A stretch of DNA of 64,000 nucleotides, from positions 372,001 to 436,000 of the forward strand of contig NZ_AP027922.1 of assembly GCF_030296835.1 (NCBI RefSeq), written 5' to 3'. Both the position numbers and the translations under genes were made by a program. Source of the stretch: Pseudoalteromonas sp. MM1. GTDB taxonomy: Bacteria > Pseudomonadota > Gammaproteobacteria > Enterobacterales > Alteromonadaceae. Below, one piece after another: positions 59,161-64,000 of this stretch (the first letter of the stretch is position 1; each line of letters opens with the position of its first letter). The notes beneath the pieces were generated by a model. It searched no databases. It was not told the origin of the DNA and was given only the letters and a program-made list of their open reading frames with translations.

Positions 59161-59856
59161 CTAGGCTGTTCGCTCTGTAAAAGAGACCTGCGCGTGTTTG
59201 GCCTGTTTTTGGCAAAATAATACAAGCTCAATAGCAGCGATAAAAATAAGTGTATAACTTAGGGTTTCTATACCTTCCTCAATAATGTTTTTAACTACCC
59301 GAACGTAGTGTTCTCCCATCACTGAGTGCCAAAACTCACCTTTGCCCATCATTCTCGAAAACGCCAATAAAGTGACTAAACCAGACAGGCAAATACCATA
59401 GCTTGGCGTTTGTGCATAGGCTTTTAAGGAACTGTATATATGCCCTTTTTGAACGATTAGGTAAAGTATTACCAAGGCTAAAAGAGTGTACACAATAGTT
59501 TGCCATGCGCCATCAAACACATACATATCTAGGTATGTATCAAACTCTCGTACAAACATAGCAGCCGACAGTGCAGCCAATAAAAGTGCAGCTATTTTAG
59601 TTTCAGAGTAAATACGTGATGCGTAGAAAAACAGTATACAACTTAAAAACGTTAAAATATCTTGCATGTGTTCGGTAAGTGTCTCTTCACTGTAGAGTGC
59701 GTTTTGCTGTAAATCAAAACCTTCGAGTTGAATTAAAAAAGCCACGCCTGCTAAGCATAATAAGTAAATAAACGATCGCAGTAAGAACATATAAAAGTCC
59801 AATTTGAGAACAATGTGCGGCAGTTTAATTATAAAAATGGCTAAAAGCCAAAACAT
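59161..59856 (-). CDS. Polytopic membrane protein of unknown function
   Basis: I do not recognise this 231-aa protein. It has about six or seven hydrophobic helices and short polar loops, including a loop with FVREFDTYLDMYVFDGAWQ and a conserved-looking SRMMGKGEFWHSVMGEHYV before the last helix. The C-terminal tail is basic. A second possible start at residue 23 (MFLLRSFIY, about 59790) exists. It stands alone between the MscS gene and gor. The helix pattern supports a real gene, but no function. Confidence 0.7.
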   Translation of the reverse strand: MFWLLAIFIIKLPHIVLKLDFYMFLLRSFIYLLCLAGVAFLIQLEGFDLQQNALYSEETLTEHMQDILTFLSCILFFYASRIYSETKIAALLLAALSAAMFVREFDTYLDMYVFDGAWQTIVYTLLALVILYLIVQKGHIYSSLKAYAQTPSYGICLSGLVTLLAFSRMMGKGEFWHSVMGEHYVRVVKNIIEEGIETLSYTLIFIAAIELVLFCQKQAKHAQVSFTERTA

Positions 59857-60004
59857 TATAGAAACTTTTTTAAAATTCGCCGGTCTAAAATTTTACTGTT
59901 AAATTAATGGGTTAGATGTTTTATTTGTGTTTTTTTTGATGTATTACTTGTAACGGTATTGGTTAATTAGTTGTGCAGCTTAGGTATAAATACGTAAAGC
60001 ATAA

Positions 60005-60037
60005 AAAAGCCCTTACTCATACAGAGTAAGGGCTTTT
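60005..60037. terminator. Bidirectional-capable terminator downstream of gor
   Basis: A 14-bp perfect stem AAAAGCCCTTACTC/GAGTAAGGGCTTTT with a five-base loop lies just after the gor stop on the reverse strand; the A-rich forward flank supplies the T-run for gor. Confidence 0.9.
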
Positions 60038-60058
60038 AAAGTTATAAGCAGGGCACGC

Positions 60059-61420
60059 TTAGCGCATGGTAACAAACTCTTCAGAGCCTGTTGGATGCAG
60101 TGCAACAACCGCATCAAAATCAGCTTTTGTTGCGCCCATTTTCATCGCGACCGCAAAGCCTTGAATCATCTCATCAACAGCAAAACCAATACCATGTAAG
60201 CCAACTACTTTTTCTTCAGGGCCTACGCATACCAGCTTCATTGCACAAGGCTGACGATGTTGTGTAACGGCTGTGTACATAGCGGCAAAGCCCGACTTGT
60301 ACACTTTTACATTTTCTTCGCCGTGGCGAGCAATAGCTTCTTGCTCGGTTTCGCCAATAGTACCAATAGGTGGGTGGCTAAATACCACAGTAGGTACAAG
60401 GCTGTAATCCATTTTTAAGTCATCAGGGAGATCTTTATTAAATAAGCGCTCTGATAGGGTACGGCCAGCTTTAACAGCAACAGGCGTAAGCTCAATACCG
60501 TGCTCAATAATATCGCCTACAGCATAAATACCAGGTACGTTTGTATTTTGATATTCATCTACTTTTACATAACCAGAGCTATTTAGTTCAACCCCTGCTG
60601 CTGCAATGTTAATTACATCGGTGCTTGGCTCGCGGCCAATAGCCCAAATTACTTGGTCAACATTTTGGCTGTAACCATTTTCAAAATGTATGGTTAAGCT
60701 GCCATCACTTTCTTTAACCACTTCTTTAGGTGAGCATTCAGTATGTAGTGTTGGGCCTTCTTTTTTCATGATCTCTACCAGGGTTTCAACCAGTAGCGTA
60801 TCAAAATTACGAAGCGGGGCATGTTTGCGCACAAATAAGTGAGTTTCAGTGCCTAAGCCATGCAGTACACCAGCAAGCTCTACAGCAATGTAGCCTGCGC
60901 CAATTACTGCCACTCGCTTTGGCTGCTCTGTTAATTCAAAAAAGCCATTTGAGTCAATGCCGTATTCTGCACCTGGGATATTAGGTGTATGTGGACGTCC
61001 ACCTACTGCAATCAAAATATGATCAGCCGTGTAATGCTCACCGTTTACTTCTACGGTTTTGCTATCAACAAATTTAGCAAAACCATTAATTACGGTTACG
61101 CCATTGTTAGCTAAACCGTTATCGTATCCTTTATGAATACGGCCAATGTAGGCTTCGCGGCTTTCAACGAGTTTGCTCCAGTTAAAGTCTTTTACTTCTA
61201 CGTTAAAGCCGTAATCAGGTGCATATAAATTAATTGCTTCAGCAACTTGTGCGCCATGCCACATTACTTTTTTAGGCACACAACCTACATTTACACAGGT
61301 ACCACCCATGTGTTTTGCTTCGATAAGTGCTACTTTAGCGCCACGCATTGCCGCACGGTTAGCAGAGGCAATACCGCCACTACCGCCACCGATTGCAATA
61401 TAATCAAAGTGTTGTGTCAT
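60059..61420 (-). CDS. gor: Glutathione-disulfide reductase
   Basis: Gor reduces oxidised glutathione with NADPH to keep the cytosol reduced. The FAD dinucleotide motif [15 protein letters not shown] (residues 9-23), the redox-active [13 protein letters not shown] (Cys42, Cys47), the NADPH fold [15 protein letters not shown] and the C-terminal catalytic [12 protein letters not shown] are all present. The length of 453 aa matches E. coli Gor (450). It supports the glutaredoxin-linked ArsC elsewhere in the window. Confidence 0.96.
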   Translation of the reverse strand: MTQHFDYIAIGGGSGGIASANRAAMRGAKVALIEAKHMGGTCVNVGCVPKKVMWHGAQVAEAINLYAPDYGFNVEVKDFNWSKLVESREAYIGRIHKGYDNGLANNGVTVINGFAKFVDSKTVEVNGEHYTADHILIAVGGRPHTPNIPGAEYGIDSNGFFELTEQPKRVAVIGAGYIAVELAGVLHGLGTETHLFVRKHAPLRNFDTLLVETLVEIMKKEGPTLHTECSPKEVVKESDGSLTIHFENGYSQNVDQVIWAIGREPSTDVINIAAAGVELNSSGYVKVDEYQNTNVPGIYAVGDIIEHGIELTPVAVKAGRTLSERLFNKDLPDDLKMDYSLVPTVVFSHPPIGTIGETEQEAIARHGEENVKVYKSGFAAMYTAVTQHRQPCAMKLVCVGPEEKVVGLHGIGFAVDEMIQGFAVAMKMGATKADFDAVVALHPTGSEEFVTMR

Positions 61421-61498
61421 TTTATGTCCTTAGGCGTTGAGTTTTATGCGCATTAGCATAACATTAAGTTTTAAAAATAAAGAGTGTTTAGGTGACCT

Positions 61499-62173
61499 AT
61501 GTTTAGTAAAAAAACATTCGAATTTCTAACTCAGCTTGATCAAAATAATAATAGAGACTGGTTTAATGACCATAAATCACAATATGAAGAATACGTAAGA
61601 GAGCCCGCATTAGATTTCATTAGGCAAATGCAAACACCGCTTGCTGAGGTTTCTAGTCATTTTGTCGCATCAGATAAAAAAGTGGGCGGCAGCTTAATGA
61701 GAATCCATAAAGATGTGCGTTTTAGTAAAGATAAAACCCCATATAAAATTAATGTAGGGATTCAATTTCGTCATTTTATGGGAAAAGATGTGCACGCCCC
61801 TGGTTTTTACTTTCATTTAGCAAATGACGAATGTTTTATAGGGGCTGGTATTTGGCGACCAGAATCAAAGGCGCTTAACGCAATCAGAACCTGCATAGAT
61901 GAAAACCCAAACAGCTATAAAAAAGCAATTTATAAAGATCAATTTAAATCTATCTTTGAAATGTCAGGAGAGTCGCTAAAACGCCCACCAAGAGGTTTTG
62001 ATAAAGAGCACCCCTTGATAGATGAGCTAAAGCGAAAAGACTTTATAGCCATTAGCCCGCTCACTCAAAAACAAGTATGTAGCAATAATTTAGTTGATAC
62101 CGTGCTCGAGCGTTATAAAGTGGCTGATTCATTAATGGGTTATTTGTGTTTTGCTTTGGAGCAACCATATTAA
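61499..62173 (+). CDS. DUF2461 family protein (TIGR02453)
   Basis: This 224-aa protein has the family pattern: FLTQLDQNNNRDWFNDHK near the N-terminus, then RIHKDVRFSKDKTPYK and FYFHLANDECFIGAGIW. The function of DUF2461 is unknown; no signal or membrane segment is seen. AGGTGA lies at good distance before the ATG. It is divergent from gor across a 78-bp gap that must hold both promoters. Confidence 0.85.
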   Translation: MFSKKTFEFLTQLDQNNNRDWFNDHKSQYEEYVREPALDFIRQMQTPLAEVSSHFVASDKKVGGSLMRIHKDVRFSKDKTPYKINVGIQFRHFMGKDVHAPGFYFHLANDECFIGAGIWRPESKALNAIRTCIDENPNSYKKAIYKDQFKSIFEMSGESLKRPPRGFDKEHPLIDELKRKDFIAISPLTQKQVCSNNLVDTVLERYKVADSLMGYLCFALEQPY

Positions 62174-62179
62174 AATTTC

Positions 62180-62209
62180 ACAACTTAAAAGCAGTTGAGT
62201 TGTTTTTTT
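62180..62209 (+). terminator. Weak candidate terminator after the DUF2461 gene
   Basis: ACAACT/AGTTGT arms with a 12-base loop precede a run of six or more T. The stem is short, so confidence is low. Confidence 0.35.
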
Positions 62210-62260
62210 ACCTTATAGACCCAATCTAAAACGTAATGCATTAACGCAAAGAGAGTATTT

Positions 62261-64000
62261 ATGAGCAACCCACTAATTGGCCTAGAAGGCTTACCCCCGT
62301 TTTCAAAAATAAAGCCTGAGTACGTAGTACCGGCACTAAAGCACGGTATAGAGCAATGTCGTAAAGCCATAGATGACGTGCTAGCGAAAGGCTCGTTTAC
62401 ATGGAACGATTTAGTATTACCCCTTGAAGAAGCCGACGACAAACTCTCGCGTATGTTTTCACCAGTGTCGCACCTCAATTCAGTCATGAATAACGACGCG
62501 CTGCGTGAAGCCTACGAGCAATGTTTACCGCTAATATCTGAGTACTCAACATTTGTAGGGCAGCATCAAGGCTTGTACGAGGCGTATAACACGCTTTATA
62601 ACAGCGACGAATTTAAAACTCTGAGCACTGCGCAGCAAAAAACAATAACCAACGCCCTACGTGATTTTAAACTTTCAGGCATTGCATTATCAGCAGACGA
62701 TCAAAAGCGCTACGGCGAAATTAGTACGCGTTTATCTGAACTTGCCTCTAAATTTGGCAACAACGTAATGGATGCAACGCTTGCATGGCATAAGCACATT
62801 ACCGATGAAAGCCAATTAGCAGGCTTGCCAGAGTCGGCGTTAGCGCTTGCCAGCGAAACAGCTAAAAGCAAAGATTTAGATGGCTGGGTATTCACGCTTG
62901 ATTTTCCGTCTTACTTACCGGTAATGACCTATGCAGATGACCGCGAACTGCGCAAAGAAACCTACACTGCATTTTGTACCCGCGCTTCAGATCAAGGCCC
63001 TAATGCGGGGGAATTTGATAACTCAGCCATAATGGAAGAAGAGCTTGCGCTTCGCCATGAGCTATCGCAGTTGTTAGGATTTAATAACTACGCTGAAAAA
63101 TCATTAGCAACTAAAATGGCCGAATCGCCAGCGCAAGTTTTCTCCTTTTTAGAAGACTTAGCCGCTAAGTCTAAGCCACAAGCAGAGCAAGAAGTGGCAG
63201 AGCTAAAAGCCTATGCAGAGCAAAAACATGGTATATCTGAGCTTCAAGCATGGGATTTTGGTTACTACAGCGAAAAACTCAAGCAAGAAAAATACGCAAT
63301 TTCAGATGAAGTACTGCGCCCTTACTTCCCTGCAGATAAAGTGCTTAGTGGTTTATTTGAAACCGTTAACCGCCTTTTTGGTATTAAAGTAAAAGAAGTA
63401 AGCGACTTTGATAGCTACCACAGCGACGTTCGCTTTTTTGAAATTTTTGATAGCAGCAACACGTTGCGCGGTCGTTTTTATCTTGATTTATATGCACGCG
63501 AGCGCAAACGTGGCGGAGCCTGGATGGATGACTGTATGGGACGTAAAGTGCGTGCCAGCGGCGAATTACAAACACCCGTGGCGTACTTAGTGTGTAACTT
63601 TAACAAAGCGGTAGGCGACAAACCGGCGCTATTTACACATGACGAAGTAACTACGCTTTTCCACGAATTTGGCCATGGTATACATCACATGCTTACCCAA
63701 GTAGATGCTGCACCTGTTGCTGGTATTAACGGCGTTGCATGGGATGCCGTAGAGCTACCAAGCCAATTTTTAGAAAACTGGTGTTACGACGAAGAAGCGC
63801 TGAGCTTTATTTCAGGCCACTTTGAAAGTGGTGAGCCATTACCAAAAGAGCTACTTGATAAGCTACTAGCTGCTAAAAACTATAATTCTGGCATGCAAAT
63901 GCTGCGTCAGATTGAGTTTTCGTTGTTCGATTTTAGAATCCACCACGACTACCAGGCAAATCAAGCGTGTCAAATTCAAGCGATTTTAAACGACGTGCGT
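62261..64000 (+). CDS. prlC: Oligopeptidase A, 5' part (partial, runs off window)
   Basis: PrlC (OpdA) is a cytosolic M3 zinc metallopeptidase that degrades signal peptides and other oligopeptides. The frame starts ATGAGCAACCC after an AAAGAGAG site and stays open to the window end, 580 codons, so the C-terminus is missing. The zinc motif HEFGH (His468, Glu469, His472) is present, with the downstream glutamate in WDAVELPSQFLENW. The start MSNPLIGLEGLPPFSKI matches the family. In many gammaproteobacteria prlC lies near gor, consistent with this context. Confidence 0.95.
   Translation, partial: MSNPLIGLEGLPPFSKIKPEYVVPALKHGIEQCRKAIDDVLAKGSFTWNDLVLPLEEADDKLSRMFSPVSHLNSVMNNDALREAYEQCLPLISEYSTFVGQHQGLYEAYNTLYNSDEFKTLSTAQQKTITNALRDFKLSGIALSADDQKRYGEISTRLSELASKFGNNVMDATLAWHKHITDESQLAGLPESALALASETAKSKDLDGWVFTLDFPSYLPVMTYADDRELRKETYTAFCTRASDQGPNAGEFDNSAIMEEELALRHELSQLLGFNNYAEKSLATKMAESPAQVFSFLEDLAAKSKPQAEQEVAELKAYAEQKHGISELQAWDFGYYSEKLKQEKYAISDEVLRPYFPADKVLSGLFETVNRLFGIKVKEVSDFDSYHSDVRFFEIFDSSNTLRGRFYLDLYARERKRGGAWMDDCMGRKVRASGELQTPVAYLVCNFNKAVGDKPALFTHDEVTTLFHEFGHGIHHMLTQVDAAPVAGINGVAWDAVELPSQFLENWCYDEEALSFISGHFESGEPLPKELLDKLLAAKNYNSGMQMLRQIEFSLFDFRIHHDYQANQACQIQAILNDVR

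Overview
The window is a chromosomal segment of a marine gammaproteobacterium, most like Pseudoalteromonas (Alteromonadales). The grounds are its AT-rich but compact coding style, gammaproteobacterial gene order (pilMNOPQ-aroKB-damX-dam-rpe-gph-trpS; uvrA/yajR-ssb; mreBCD-maf-rng-yhdP-tldD), a complete MSHA-type pilus locus, and a dispersed intergenic repeat of the kind seen in that genus. The genus is an inference from overall protein character, not from a search.

Layout. 1-3.1 kb: the 3' end of metL faces mrcA (PBP1A) across a shared terminator. 3.2-8.1 kb: pilMNOPQ, the alignment complex and secretin of a twitching-type IV pilus. 8.2-12.2 kb: aroK, aroB, a DamX-like AAA/SPOR protein and dam. 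12.1-13.1 kb: two small reverse-strand genes and a repeat-bearing gap interrupt the usual dam-rpe junction. 13.1-15.5 kb: rpe, gph, trpS. 15.6-20.7 kb: uvrA (reverse), then yajR and ssb. 20.7-26.2 kb is accessory: a repeat copy, an orphan hybrid histidine kinase, and an arsenic operon (arsH, acr3, arsC) with no arsR. 26.3-45.3 kb: a degenerate GGDEF/EAL protein (MshH/CsrD-like), a reverse-strand PLP enzyme, then the MSHA operon mshI, pilN-like, J, K, L, M, N, E, G, B, A, C, D, O, P, Q. 45.5-47.5 kb: an envelope protein with coiled coil, PEGA-like and SUMF1-like domains. 47.7-58.2 kb: mreB, mreC, mreD, maf, rng, yhdP, a nitrilase-family gene and tldD. 58.2-64 kb: an MscS-family channel, an unknown membrane protein, glutathione reductase, a DUF2461 protein and the 5' part of prlC, which runs off the window.

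How they work together. Two type IV pilus machines share the window: PilMNOPQ, whose motors and pilin are elsewhere, and a nearly self-contained MSHA system lacking only a prepilin peptidase, a retraction ATPase and mshF. The MSHA ATPase carries an MshEN c-di-GMP-binding motif, and a degenerate c-di-GMP-type protein lies upstream. Peptidoglycan and shape genes (mrcA, mreBCD, damX) and DNA maintenance genes (dam, uvrA, ssb) make up much of the rest.

I found no CRISPR array, tRNA, rRNA, insertion sequence or phage, and no clearly new multi-gene system. The most interesting points are the dispersed repeat pair, the ars operon with a palindromic operator but no repressor gene, the lectin-like N-terminus of MshQ, the SUMF1-like protein without the formylglycine-generating cysteine pair, and the insertions at otherwise conserved gene junctions.
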